From Aquanectria penicillioides (taxonomy: Eukaryota > Ascomycota > Sordariomycetes > Hypocreales > Nectriaceae): a stretch of DNA of 64,000 nt. Shown here piece after piece: positions 11,745-23,103 of the stretch (its first letter is position 1; every line of letters starts with the position of its first letter). Below the pieces are notes generated by a model, which ran no database searches, was not told where the DNA came from, and saw only the letters and a list, made by a program, of their open reading frames with translations. Where the stretch lies: NCBI GenBank assembly GCA_003415625.1, contig PYIU01000007.1:434001-498000 (forward strand), given 5' to 3'. The translations under genes were made by a program, and so were the position numbers.

Positions 11745-12118
11745 ACAATAACGGCCACGCAACGGGAACGAGAAATGGGGACGGAGATAGACCATCAACA
11801 TCATAGATTTGCTCCGTTTATTAATGAATGATCAACAAAAAAAAACTTTGGAACTGGCCCTGTCGCTGCCTTGCCCCATCGGTCAGACGACGACCTCTAC
11901 GGCTGACGTCGCTACTGTGATTATGACATGCATGACACACGCACACTTGAGACATGATACTCAAATGTGACTGGATTGAACAGCTTCATTTCAATGTCGG
12001 ATTATATTTGGTTTTGCATGTGTGCTTGCTATAGACTAGCCCTTCCAAGCCGACCTTTTACGATTTTTTAATATCCCGTCATCACAGGTTCGTACGCTAA
12101 TTTTTTTTTTGTAAACAT
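11745..12118. other. Intergenic between convergent SEM1 and PGK
   Basis: A 374-bp spacer between the 3' ends of SEM1 and the phosphoglycerate kinase gene, containing AT-rich 3'-UTR-like sequence with short A and T runs (11836-11844, 12101-12110). No gene. Confidence 0.6.
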
Positions 12119-13896
12119 TTACTTACTCGACAAAGCGGTAACACCGGGCAGCTCCTTGCCCTCGAGGAGCTCCAGAGAGGCACCACCACCGGTGGAGACG
12201 TGGCTGATCTTGTCCTCGACACCGTACTTCTTGGCGACGGTAGCAGTGTCACCACCACCGATGATGACAGTCTTGCCATCCTCCTGGACGGCCTTGACGG
12301 CGGCGTCGAGAGTAGCCTTGGTACCCTTGGCGAAAGCGTCGAACTCGAAGACACCAGCGGGGCCGTTCCAGAGGATGGTCTTGGCTTCGGCAATGGCAGC
12401 GGTGTAGAGCTTGATGCTCTCCTCGCCGCAGTCCAGACCCATCCAGCCGTCGGGGATACCCTCGGCATCGGTAGCGGTGCCAGTGGCGGCATCGGGAGCG
12501 AACTTATCGGCGGTGATGTAGTCGACGGGGAGGACAATCTTGACGTTCTTCTCCTCGGCCTTCTTGACAAGATCGGCAACAATCTTGGAGCCAGCCTCAT
12601 CGAAGAGGGAGTTACCAATGGAGACGTTCTCGAGAGTCTTCTTGAAGGTGAAGGCCATGCCACCGCAGATGATGAGGGTGTTGACCTTGTCCAGAAGGTT
12701 GTCAATGAGCTGGATCTTGTCGGAGACCTTGGCACCACCGAGGATGGCAAGGAAGGGACGCTCAGGGGACTCAATGGCCTTGGCGAAGTAGTCGAGCTCC
12801 TTCTTCATGAGGAAACCGGCAGCCTTCTGGGGCAGGTCGACACCGACCATGGAAGAGTGGGCACGGTGAGCAGTGCCGAAGGCGTCGTCTGTGCGGATTG
12901 TGGTGAGCATCACATCATACGAGAGGAAATGGAGGGGAGTGGAGGGGGGGCGGATCTCAAGACTGCGCAACAAAGTGAGGTGAGGTGCACAGACTCGAGA
13001 GTAACAGGGGGCATGTAATTGAAATGAAAGACAAAGATGCGAATGGAATGGGGCTACTCACTGACGTAGACATCACCGAGCTTGGTAAGGCCCTGGCGGA
13101 AGAGCTCAACCTCGGCCTTGTCGGCCTTGGTCTTCTTGCCCTCCTTGTCCTTGGAGCTGCCCTCCTCCTCAATGTGGAAGCGGAGGTTCTCGAGGAGAAC
13201 GACGGAGCCGGGCTCGGCGCTGTTGACAATCTCCTCGACCTCGGGGCCGACAGAGTCGGGGGCAAAGGTGACGGTCTTGCCGAGGAGCTTCTCAAGCTCG
13301 CCGACGACGGGGCGGAGGGAGTACTTGGGGTTGGGGCGCCGTTGGGGCGGCCGAGGTGGGACATCAAGATGACGGTCTTGGCGCCATTGTCAAGGGCATA
13401 CTTGATGGTGGGGAGAGCACCGACGATACGGGCGTTGTTGGTGACGTTCAGGTCGGCGTCGAGGGGGACGTTGAAGTCGACCTGGAGCGCGGGAGAAATG
13501 AGAGGGTTAGCGTCATGGCAGCGTTGGAGAGGGGACGCGGGGCAGCGCTGAGGAGAGGGGAGGAGGAGGAGGGGGGCAGGCGACGACGACGGAAAACATG
13601 ATGGGCGAATGGAGGGGTGTCATGGGCATGTATAGCGAGTGAACCGAAGAGGATTGGAGCAATGCAACAAGCTCAACTTCTGAATCGGACCACGACTGAA
13701 GGAATGGGATTTGACGATGGCATCATGGAAGGGGGCAATGCTTGCTGAGCAAGTAGCCGTAGCAGCGGTGGTGGTGGTGGTGGTAGCGGCGGCGGTGGTT
13801 TGGTTGAGGAGGGGGCGGGGCAAAACTTACTCGGATGAGGACTCGCTTGTCCTTGACGTCAACGTCGGTGATGGAGAGCTTGCTGGACAGAGACAT
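12119..13896 (-). CDS. pgk1: Phosphoglycerate kinase, with an apparent 1-base deletion
   Basis: Phosphoglycerate kinase makes ATP from 1,3-bisphosphoglycerate in glycolysis, in the cytosol. Exons are 13831-13896, 13062-13481 and 12119-12888, with introns of 349 and 173 bp. Exon 1 encodes [20 protein letters not shown]. Exon 2 contains DFNVPLD and SHLGRPNG. Exon 3 carries [34 protein letters not shown] and [11 protein letters not shown] and ends ALSSK. Exon lengths add to 1256 nt, one short of 1257 (418 residues, the normal length). The frame breaks just after SHLGRPNGA: before it, the frame runs GAPTPS; after it, the correct frame gives [19 protein letters not shown]. The missing base maps to the G run at 13333-13336 (plus strand). 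For an essential gene with everything else intact, a sequencing or assembly error is the likely cause. The large first intron is GGT/GTT-rich. Confidence 0.93.
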
Positions 13897-16265
13897 TGTT
13901 GCGGATGGTGATGAGGGATGGATGGTGATGAAGGAGGAGAAGGAGAAGGAGAAGGAGAAGAAGGAAGAAGTCGAGAAATTGGTCGCGGCGGACGGTGAGG
14001 GAAGAAATACGGGCGTCGACCGTGGTCTGATGGAGGGGAGGCAGGAGCACCAGCGCGAGCACCAGCGCGAGCACCAGCGCGGCGAGCACCAGGAGGCAGC
14101 ATAGGAGGAGCTATTGGAGCCATTGGAGCCATAGCAGCAGGCATAGCGAGCAGAGCAGGCATAGCTTCTGGCCAAAGATAGGGCGACGCGGTGGTGGGCG
14201 TGGTGGGCAAGGTGGGCAAGGTGGGGGAGGGGCTGTTGTTGGAGGGGCTGTTGTTGGAGGGGCTGTTGTTTGAGGGCCTGTTGTTTGAGGGCCTGTTTGC
14301 GAATGGATGGTTGCTTGGAGGACGAGCAAGACGCTGTTGTTACTCTTCCCACTCCCACCACGCCCACCACCATGGTTGGCACTCGAGTACAAGACGACGC
14401 CAGCAAATCAATTGCTCCATGCGCCGCCGCCTGTTGCTCCTGTGCCTGGGCCGCCTGCCTCTGCTGCACCGGTATCGTCGCCAACATCCTGACCCTCGTC
14501 ACCATGGTCAGATCCAAACCAAACCACTACAGTACTGTACCCACGAAGACCCAGCGCGAGCTGCTGCACGGGCTTCAGCCTCCGTATCGAGATTCGCTGC
14601 TGCCGGCACGACGATGGGCGGTCTACCACGGGCCTGTTCGGTCCTACTCCGTCACTTCATTCGGCTGCTTTGCCCTGTCTCCCCCCCCCGGTGTAGTGGT
14701 GTGTGCAGCGCCTCCGCGTGGTGTGGTTTGCCAGCTAATCGTGCGGTGAGCCTCACACACACCTTGGTGGATAAGGCTCCTCCCCCCCTTTCCCACCTTC
14801 GGCGTGGGTGTGTATCTTGCTTTTTTGTCCCTCAGTGGGGTTTTAGCACCGCCATTTTGCTCTCCCTGTCCGCTGTGCTGATGTTAGTGACGTGAGGTGA
14901 CGATTGGAGGCTCGCCCGTGTCACCTAATGCTAATAATGGGTTTCCGTGTCAATTGTCATTATCACTGCTAAAACCAAAACAACTCCACGAGCCTGAACG
15001 GGAACCCAACAAAAAAAAAAATTGCTCCATGTAAAAAAATCACTCAAGCCAGATTTTGTCCAAGACGCCATTATTCCAGCCTAAACGTGTTTCCCTCTTT
15101 TTCTCGTTCCCTCATTTTCCTTCCTTCTCTTGCACCCCCCTCCTTGTACAGAAAACACCACACACACACACACACACAAGCAAGTGTGCGCACACAAGTC
15201 TCGGGCAGATGCCGTGACGCTCCATCCCGAATCCCCCCGGGTTCCGGCGACGATGCGGTAATGGAAACCGTCCCGGCTGCAGCACTGCAGACGCGGACGC
15301 GGACGCGGGAACACGGATGCGGCCGGGAGCAAGCGCCCAACTTTCCCCGCGGTCAACCAAGGCCTCAGAGGTCACATGCCACATGCCACATACCACACCA
15401 AACAAGAGCTTCGCTCCATCATGGCATGGCCGTTGGCATCAAATGCGGGACCGCTGCTGTCTCTCCATGCCACCGCCTGGTACTAGGTAGGATGCCAGGA
15501 GGGATCTGGGGTGTTCCAAGTGGATCTTAGATCCAGCCCAGGCGACTACTCGACTGTAGCAAAACGGCCAGTTTCGGATCGAAGCTGTCGATTCAATAGA
15601 TCATTGGTCCACCCCGGCCAACGGAACTAGGGAACTGTAGCATCCCATCACGGGCCGAGGGAAAGGAACGGCATCGCATCACGCTCTCCGTCCTGGCTTA
15701 GCCTTTATCCATCAACCAGGTTCCGGGAGGAGGGGCGGTATTCTCGTGCTCACTCGTGCTCAATCGTGCTGACCCGCTCAGGGACGTTTCCACGCTGCAC
15801 CCGTCATGCATGTATGTGCACGTAGACCATGTATGGTGAATTGTTTTTTCTTCACTCTATCTTGGTGTGGATGCAATCTATGCACCGCCTTGTCTGTTAA
15901 ATACACAAACAAACCCCCATTGACCGGGTTCCTTGCCTGGCCCAGTGAATCGTTACCAGGACCAGACAAGGCCAACCCGAGAGCCAATTGCCCTCAGGGC
16001 CCTAACCAAACGCCGTTTCCAAGAACCAAAAGTAGCTGACAAGGGCCTGGATCCCCTGTCAATGCTCCAAGAGAATGCAATCAACCCTTCTATTGGGTCG
16101 AAGCCGTAGGAAATGTGTACCAACAAAAGTGAAACCAAGCAATCTAACCACCTCATCTCCACACTAGACCTTGTTTAAGGCATCGGTGCGAGTTAGTGGC
16201 AATGTGACATAAGAAAGGGCTTGTCCCCGCAATTGGGCTGTATCGGTCGATCGAAGTTGCTTCGT
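13897..16265. other. Intergenic region with simple repeats
   Basis: A 2.4-kb region upstream of pgk1 and downstream of the Mpv17-type gene. It contains GA- and GGAG-type simple repeats (13930-13970, 14040-14080, 14227-14295), a CA tract (about 15157-15178) and an A run (15011-15020). Open frames here are low complexity, and I see no gene. The first few hundred bases should hold the strong pgk1 promoter. Confidence 0.55.
14227..14295 (+). repeat. 15-bp tandem repeat GAGGGGCTGTTGTTG-like (about 4-5 copies)
   Basis: A 15-bp unit, GAGGGGCTGTTGTTG with variants GAGGGCCTGTTGTTT, is repeated head to tail. It lies about 350-400 bp upstream of the pgk1 start, in promoter position, but I see no known regulatory motif in it. 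Confidence 0.75.
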
Positions 16266-17489
16266 TTACTCGTCGGTAGAGTTGGTCAGGGACAGATAAG
16301 CGGTCCAGGCGATACCAATCGTCGACACAAAAGGCTGCAGTATGTTAGTATGAAACTTGCGTCTTTATTAAGTCAACGCATATACTTACAAGCTGGTATT
16401 GGACTGGCATTAGGCGGAAGTTGACAATCTGCACGGCGGGCCAAACGAGATAGTTGGCCTTGAGCGTCGGGATGTACATGTCCCGGAGCTTGTTGGTGAC
16501 AGCACGGCGGCCACCACCCTCGGCAATAGTCATGGTGGTAAAGAAGATGACCAGACCAACCGGCGCAAAGATGAGCTGATCAAAGGCTACACGCTTCATG
16601 GCTGGGCCAAAGGCACTCGTCTTGGTGATTGGGAATGCACGTTCGAGGAAGCGGAACCACTTGAACTGGACAGGGGCCATGCAGAAACCGTAGGCCATGA
16701 AACGGGTCAGGCGCTCAAAGTCGAAAGGAGGAGGCAGGGACTTTGAATCGGGAATGAAGCCGCCCTTGCGATCGAACCCATCGAGGGAGATGGACAGGTC
16801 GTCCTCCTTGAACGTCTTGCGCTGGACTCGGTGTCGGACCGCGGTGATAACCTGGGCGGTAGTGTCGGCGATGCCACCAAGGATGGCGTTGGTGACCATC
16901 ATGGTCATGACTATTTAAGCGCCGGACGTCAGCAACTAAAGGCAATTGTGCGGGGTATGGGGCCATCGCCTATCGCAAGCTCGGTCGCTTGGATTCGATA
17001 TGGCGGTTTGCGACGGACAAGGGTTGTTACGTACGTGGTCGCTCGTCATAGTACGAGTTGAATCGGGCGGTAAGTCGAGCAGCAAGCGCCATCTCGATGA
17101 AGAAGATGATGGTATGGAGGAGAGGCTGCGCAAGGTGGAAAGATAATTGTCAGCAGTTGGTCGCATTGATATCGATTGAGCTTGTCAAGGGGAGATATTG
17201 AAGCAAGAAATGGGATAGGATGCGATGCGAGTTGAAAGATGATGATGATGATGATGATGGAGAGAGGGCCGAGGAGAAGCTAGGAGTTGGTGGCGACGGA
17301 TCGTCAAACAGCAACAGGGTTCAGAGTGTGCAGCAGTTGTTGGTGGTGTAGATAGCGGCCGCTGTTTGCGGTGTGGACGGAAGCAACAGCTGCAGCAGAG
17401 GTGTTGGAGAGATAACGTACAAGTCGACCATAGATGTATTTGGAGTTGATGGTGCGAATGAATCGCTGCTGAGTCTCGTCCCAAGACAT
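16266..17489 (-). CDS. Mpv17/PMP22 (Sym1) family membrane protein
   Basis: Mpv17/PMP22 proteins are four-helix membrane proteins of the mitochondrial inner membrane or peroxisome; yeast Sym1 is needed for ethanol growth at high temperature. Four exons (17421-17489, 17035-17125, 16390-16910, 16266-16334) have GT-AG introns of 295, 124 and 55 bp. They sum to 750 nt, or 249 residues. Exon 2 encodes LLHTIIFFIEMALAARLTAR. Exon 3 starts TMMVTNAILGGIADTTAQ and carries the conserved PVQFKWFRFLERAFP and NYLVWPAVQIVNFRLMPVQY. Exon 4 ends AWTAYLSLTNSTDE. The NYLVWPAVQxxNFxxxP motif is the family hallmark. The protein has a longer loop (DRKGGFIPDSKSL) than yeast Sym1, as in other filamentous fungal paralogues. 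Frame intact. Confidence 0.9.
17231..17257. repeat. (GAT)n microsatellite inside an intron
   Basis: About eight GAT triplets lie inside the first intron of the Mpv17-type gene and are therefore non-coding. Confidence 0.8.
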
Positions 17490-19435
17490 GATGAATGATT
17501 GCGCCCGCGGCGAGGATGTTGACCGGGTGTCTGAGGTGCTGGGCGTGGCCAAGGAATGACAGCTTCGTGGTGTAAGCAAGGGCGGGCGCGGGCAGGTTTT
17601 TCGATGACGACAGTCACTCGCGCAGGGCTGTCAGTGCTCTGGGTTTTTATGACAGAGGACGCCACAGCGCTAGGGCGAGTGGGCGGGAGCGATCGATCGG
17701 TCGGTCGGGCAGCGCGGGGACCGGATTAGCTCTCGCTGTCTGGCTGGAGGTCGGCGTCGGAGCAGCACAAGACGAGACGGTCGAGATGGGCGGAGGATGG
17801 GCGGAGGAGAAAGAAATAAAGGCAGAGTTGGGAGGGATAATAAAGGTGGTGATGGCAGGTATCTGGTGAGAAGAAAAGGTCATGCGACCGGGGGATGGGG
17901 AGTAGGGACAGAGCGTGTGCGCTGGCCTTGACTGGCTTTGACCGTCCAGCCTCCTCCTTCCTCATCCCCTCCTCCTCCTCCACTTGCGCTGTGCCTTGCC
18001 TCCTCTTTCCTTCTTCCTGCCTGTTGCAGCAAGCATGCACTCAGCACACAGACACAGACATGCCAATTGTATACCGTGTATACGGTGTTTCTCTCGCTGG
18101 CGTGCGGCGGAGGACGCTTGCCACGGGAATAGTGGCCGCTCCGGGCCGCACAGTGTGGGATTGGGATCTACGGGGGGCAGTGCTGCAGCCTGTGACAGGT
18201 CCAGCATCCTTTTACTTAATCGTTTGCTGTGTTTCGCCCACCAGCACCCACTAGCACCCACCAGCGCCCACCGCCTGCATCGATGAGACTGCTAGTCTCT
18301 GCCCGCACTCGACACTGTGTCGTCCAGCGTGAAACACGGCGCTTAGGTTACAGCGAAGCTCCCGGACGCCAAAACATTAATTTATATCATGATGCAAACC
18401 TAATTGAAGCCTCTGTTACAGCTAATTTCCTCCCCCTCAGCAGTCTCCTTTCATTTTCTCGTTTCCCTTCCCCTCCTCCTTGTTCTTCCCTTTTTAAAGA
18501 AAAAAAAAAAACCTAGCTTATCCGAAACCGGCCCATCCCCTGTCATCATTTCGTCGCTCTCGCCTGGCCAAGCGAGCAAAGATCGCCTTGGGTGGATCGC
18601 CGACCCCGAACCCTACATCGAATCCATGCCAGATCCACATCGACCGGGTCCGGCTTCCCCGGAGAGGCCGGAATACGGCTTGATGTGATGGAATGGCCTT
18701 TGACAATGTGATTTGGGCGCCCCGCGCGCCACCCGTGTCTTGGAAAACAACAATGGCAATCATGAGCCATGTGTTGCGCATTGTTTGCATTGTTTGCGTC
18801 ATCTGCATTGTCTCGCCTGTGAGAATGAATGTCTTGATGCCCTTGACATACTCAAACCCCCACTACCCGCGGAATGGACTTCTGCCATCGGTTCCAGGGA
18901 GCAATTCGCTTCACAATGCTCATCAAACTCCACTTACACCATGTCCGAATCGGGCATATCACTCCAGTCGCTGAGCCTCAAAGCTCCCGTTCCCTCTCTA
19001 TAGTCCCCATTGACAGGCGATTCAATTGTAATCCGTCACATAAGACCAACTATTCGTTCTCGCCCACACTAGCTTTATCCTCGCCAGCTGCCAGCTGTCG
19101 TTCGTCTCCCACATCTCCGGTGGAGAGCTCCGGTGGGGTACAGAAACCATATATTTACACCCACTCTCTCCACCGGAGTTCACTATCATCAAGCCCCAAC
19201 AAACAGTCCTCTCATCCAGTCGTCCTCCAGAACCCCTCAGCATGCTGCAGCTGGCCATTGACAATCATCAGGCAGTATCAGCTGAGTCGCGGGGCACTCG
19301 GCATTGCGGGCCTGAACCCCGACCATCTATGCACTTTAAAGCCCCTCCTCGGTGAGACTTGAGAGTCTCGTTTCCTGTAATTCCTTAGATATCACGACTG
19401 AATAGTCTGAAAACAAAAAACACTTTGAAAATATC
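17490..19435. other. Intergenic region between divergent genes
   Basis: A 1.9-kb spacer between the divergent Mpv17-type gene and the GH31 gene. It has CT-rich stretches at 17930-18010 and 18440-18490, a short A run at 18500-18512 and short CACC repeats at 18240-18275. No gene is recognised. The segment before 19436 is A-rich (TGAAAACAAAAAACAC), as expected for a leader. Confidence 0.55.
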
Positions 19436-21479
19436 ATGCTTTTCCAAAAGGACAAACTCCTCGTCTATGCCTACGACGCCGAGAAGCTGTGGGTTGAGCC
19501 ATGGGGGCCCAACGCGTTCCGTGTGAGAGCTACCAAGATGGGCTCCATGCCCTCCGAGAACTGGGCCCTTGATGAAGTTCCCTCAACCGAGTCGATAGTA
19601 TCTATTGAAGGAAACTCGGGCTCAATCACCAACGGCAAGATCAAGGCTGTTATCAGCTCTGGTGGAAAATTGACAGTGTGGAACTCTGATGGGAAGCTTC
19701 TGCTGGAGGAATACTCTCGCAGTCTCTTTGACCTTGCTGATCCTAAATGCAGCTCCCTGAACCTCGATGCTCGCGAATTTAGACCCATCCTTGGAGGGGA
19801 CTATCATCTCGTTGCTAGATTTGAGAGCCAGGACCCCAAAGAAAAGATTTTTGGGATGGGCCAGTACCAGCAACCGTATCTTGATGTCAAGGGAGCTCAG
19901 CTTGAGCTTGCGCACCGGAACTCTCAAGCTAGCGTTCCGTTTGCTGTTTCTTCCCGGGGCTACGGGTTCCTCTGGAACAACCCATCCATTGGAAACGCCA
20001 TCTTTGGCAAAAACATCATGAGTTTTGAAGCTCTATCGACCAAATCGCTGGATTACTGGGTTGTGGCTGGCGATTCCCCAGCTGAAATCGTCCAAGCCTA
20101 TGCGGAGGTCACAGGGAAGCCTCCGATGATGCCAGAGTATGGTCTCGGCTTCTGGCAGTGCAAACTGCGATATCAGACCCAAGAAGAACTTCTGGAAGTT
20201 GCTCGAGAATATAAGAAGCGAGAATTGCCAATTGACCTGATTGTTGTCGATTTCTTTCACTGGCCAAAGCAAGGTGATTGGCGGTTCGATCCCACCTACT
20301 GGCCAGACCCAGGTGAGTTTCTCGGACAGGCAGATAAAAAGCCCACTAGCTAATTGTTGATAACCAGACGCTATGATCAAGGAGTTGGAGGACCTGGGTA
20401 TCGAATTGATGGTATCTGTTTGGCCCACAGTCGACAAGCTGTCTGAAAACTATGACGAGATGCTTGAAAATGGCTTCCTGATCCGGACAGACCGTGGCGT
20501 GCGAACCGGCCTCGACTTCCAGGGCGACACCATCCACTACGACACAACCCACCCAGGAGCTCGCGAGTACGTCTGGAACAAGGCCAAGCAAAACTACTTC
20601 TCCAAGGGAATCAAGGTCTTTTGGCTCGACGAAGCCGAGCCCGAGTATCGCATCTACGACTTCGACAACTACCGCTACCACCGTGGCCCCAACGTCGAAA
20701 TCGGCAACCTCTATCCGCGCGAGTATGCTCGCGGTTTCTACGAAGGCCAAGCCCAAGAGGGCCAATCCAACATTGTGAACCTACTGCGCTGCGCTTGGGC
20801 CGGAAGCCAAAAGTTCGGCGCCCTCGTCTGGAGCGGCGACGTCGCTTCGTCATGGCCGAGCTTCCGCGCCCAGCTTGCTGCGGGCCTTAACATGGGTCTC
20901 TCTGGAATTCCTTGGTGGACGACTGACATTGGTGGGTTCCACGGTGGTGACGGTCGTGATCCGGATTTCCGGGAGTTGCTCGTGCGGTGGTTCCAGTGGG
21001 GGGCCTTCTGCCCCGTTATGCGCCTACACGGGAACCGCCTCCCGCAGCAGCCGCAGCATGGCACCACGGGCGGTGCTGGATGCCTGAGTGGTGCGCCAAA
21101 CGAGGTGTGGTCGTTTGGAGACGAGGTCTACAGTATTTGCCGCAAGTACATGGCCATCCGAGAAGAGTTGCGGGATTACACCCGTGAGCTGATGAAAGAG
21201 GCTCATGAAAAGGGATCGCCTGTAATTCGAACACTGTTCTACGAGTTTCCCAAAGACCCGAAGGCGTGGGATATTGAGGAGCAGTACATGTACGGACACA
21301 AATATCTCTGCTGTCCCATCTTGGAGTCTGGAAAGAGGAATTTAGCTGTGTATTTCCCGGCGTTGCCAGAGGGTGAAAAATGGCAACTGTTCAAGGGGGA
21401 CAAAGAGTACGAGGGTGGGCAGACTGTGGAAGTGGAGTGTCCGTTGGACACGATGCCTGTGTTTGTCCGAGAGAAGTAG
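19436..21479 (+). CDS. GH31 alpha-glycosidase (alpha-xylosidase / alpha-glucosidase type)
   Basis: Family GH31 enzymes cleave alpha-linked glucose or xylose with retention of configuration. Two exons (19436-20312, 20368-21479), split by a 55-bp phase-1 intron, give 1989 nt, or 662 residues. An N-terminal beta-sandwich (GMGQYQQPYLDVKG, YGFLWNNPSIGNA) precedes the catalytic barrel (MMPEYGLGFWQCKLRYQ, LPIDLIVVDFFHWPKQGDW). The predicted nucleophile is Asp about 380 in KVFWLDEAEPEY and the acid/base is Asp about 450 in VWSGDVASSW. Both are present. MRLHGNR and WWTTDIGGFHGG line the pocket. No signal peptide is seen (MLFQKDKLLVYAYDAEKLWV), so the enzyme is probably intracellular, which suggests action on imported xyloglucan or alpha-glucoside oligosaccharides. 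The tail ends at TMPVFVREK and is shorter than in secreted members. The frame is intact. Alpha-glucosidase activity cannot be excluded. Confidence 0.88.
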
Positions 21480-21841
21480 GAGATATTTATGACGATTATG
21501 AGCCATACAAAATGACAGCCCGAGACATGGGATATATATATATATCCATTTCTGAGTCTCGAGACAATGGCCTGTTTGTGTGTCAGACTTCGCTAGTTCT
21601 ACTAGTCCGCCCTCGCAAGGACACCAAACTATATCACATTCAATGAACTAGAAAAAAACATCAAGATTTGGACTATGAGTCGCTATATATGTAAGACTGT
21701 TCGACATCTAGACTCGCCGCTCCTTAAGGAACGATATTGTGGATTGAAACAGGCCTCGAGTCCAGTGGAAATTCGAGTCCTGAGCTATTACCCTCACCGC
21801 TGGCTATATAAATCCCAAAGTCAAGCTCCACACCAACAATT
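21480..21841. other. 3' region of GH31 and tRNA upstream spacer
   Basis: A 362-bp spacer with a TA-repeat (ATATATATATATCC, about 21531-21546) typical of a fungal 3' UTR. No gene. Confidence 0.5.
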
Positions 21842-21913
21842 GGTCTAGTGGCGCAATGGCCGCGCGTTGCTTTCCGGTGGCAAAGGTTCTAGGTTCGAGT
21901 CCTAGCTAGATCG
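21842..21913 (+). tRNA. tRNA-Arg (anticodon CCG), copy 1
   Basis: A full cloverleaf of 72 nt can be drawn. The acceptor stem GGTCTAG pairs with CTAGATC (one GU), the D stem is GCGC/GCGC, the anticodon stem is TTGCT/GGCAA around loop TTCCGGT, and the T arm is CTAGG-TTCGAGT-CCTAG. The anticodon CCG reads the CGG Arg codon. The B box (GGTTCGAGTCC) is a perfect match to the Pol III consensus. No intron is present. Identical to copy 2. Confidence 0.93.
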
Positions 21914-21932
21914 ATTCGTTTTCTTTTTGCTC

Positions 21933-21938
21933 TTTTTT
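21933..21938 (+). terminator. Pol III terminator of tRNA-Arg copy 1
   Basis: A T6 run starts 20 nt after the tRNA end, preceded by shorter runs (TTTT at 21919, TTTTT at 21924). This is enough to stop RNA polymerase III. Confidence 0.7.
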
Positions 21939-22055
21939 AAGATGAAATCTATGCGGACTGGGTATCAACTTTTTGCTCCTTGCATGCCCGAGGCTCGCAG
22001 CAACCTGCCAATGTCTTGCCAAACAGGATCCCCCTCGTCATTCTCAACCAACAAC

Positions 22056-22127
22056 GGTCTAGTGGCGCAATGGCCGCGCGTTGCTTTCCGGTGGCAAAGG
22101 TTCTAGGTTCGAGTCCTAGCTAGATCG
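22056..22127 (+). tRNA. tRNA-Arg (anticodon CCG), copy 2
   Basis: Same 72-nt cloverleaf as copy 1, base for base, with anticodon CCG. The two genes lie 142 bp apart in the same direction. The flanks share only a few bases (AACAA before, CAACAACG against CAACAATT), so either the duplication is old or the copies are homogenised by gene conversion limited to the tRNA body. Confidence 0.93.
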
Positions 22128-22136
22128 TCGTCTATC

Positions 22137-22141
22137 TTTTT
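22137..22141 (+). terminator. Pol III terminator of tRNA-Arg copy 2
   Basis: A T5 run begins 10 nt after the tRNA, with a TTTT run a few bases later. Confidence 0.65.
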
Positions 22142-22735
22142 GCCTCTTTTATCCCTTCTTCTTCGATACGATCAGGTGTTAGTTAGTTGGTACTGAAACT
22201 AGTCTGGCTTGGTTGCCTTGTATGGGATAGCCGGCACGACGTTTTGTCCTATGGTGTTGTTCATCGGGGCCAGTTGAAAGTCACGTCAGATTTGACGAGA
22301 TGCGGCTGCTCTTTCTTGTTGATTGTGCCATTATGTTGCACTTCATATGTAGAAAAAAGGACTCTCAGTGAATTGCTGAGTATTTGAGTTTTGCAATCTG
22401 TTGATAGGGTGTGTAGAGACAATGATAATTAGGTGGTTGGTTAGTGGTAAGGCTAAGTGTAGCTGCTAACAAGCGCGTTCAAAATGGCGTGTTGGACCTG
22501 CGAACTATTACGATGCAAGGCCTCATAAACCACACAAAAACTCCTACAATTTAATTTACCGTTTTCTTTAGTTTCTTCAAGTCTCTTTGGCATTCACTCA
22601 AATCAGAGTAAATTCACGCCGACCAAACATGCTGAAGCGATGGAGGATTCCGACCCATTTTGGGCTGTACCGATTGTACCCTGCAGCTTACATCCAGGCT
22701 GAGCAATGACCTGGCCTTGGGTTGGTGATCAGTGA
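22142..22735. other. Spacer at the start of the accessory membrane-protein block
   Basis: AT-richer sequence than on the left. I see no gene. It marks the change from conserved genes to the decayed membrane-protein array. Confidence 0.5.
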
Positions 22736-23000
22736 ACGCCTTGGCCCGCACGGCTCGTCTAACATTGTTTCTAGGTTGCGTATCTTCGGATTTTCCATCA
22801 CATCATGGCTCTCAGTAATATCTGTGTTGGCGTACTGCATGCGTGCGTTTGACCCTTGTGTAAATCTCTTCTGCGATGTCAAGCATGACACCACTACTCC
22901 GCTGCTGCGTTCACCAAACCCAGTTGATGTACTTGTTTTCAAACCTTGCAAAGATTTAGAGTCCCAATTGATTAGCGAGTTCAGAATAAGGGAAAGATAG
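22736..23000 (+). pseudogene. Membrane-protein unit A: N-terminal fragment
   Basis: From about 22775 (after a TTTCTAG acceptor) the frame reads LRIFGFSITSWLSVISVLAY, then RAFDPCVN and TTPLLRSPNPVDVLVF. This lines up with the intact unit C (VILGFTITTWLAVIVVMAYY, FAFDPTLD, SPVLSSPNAIDVLV). The frame ends at a TAG just before 23000, and the rest of the protein (the following transmembrane segments) is missing. A short continuation resembling DIFNKARAVVP against unit C's DAFNKVHSLG is out of frame. The fragment is a broken copy of the family described at 27069-28533. Confidence 0.7.
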
Positions 23001-23103
23001 ACAAGATATTTAATAAGGCCAGGGCCGTTGTGCCAAAAACACCCGAAATGGCTATGGAAGCATATGGGGGCGGCCTATTATTTTCCCGCCATGCACCTGC
23101 TCT

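Noticed and set aside
14191..14895. A 234-codon open frame upstream of pgk1.
   Set aside because: It is made of GGAG/TGTT repeats and CT-rich sequence; no protein-like features.
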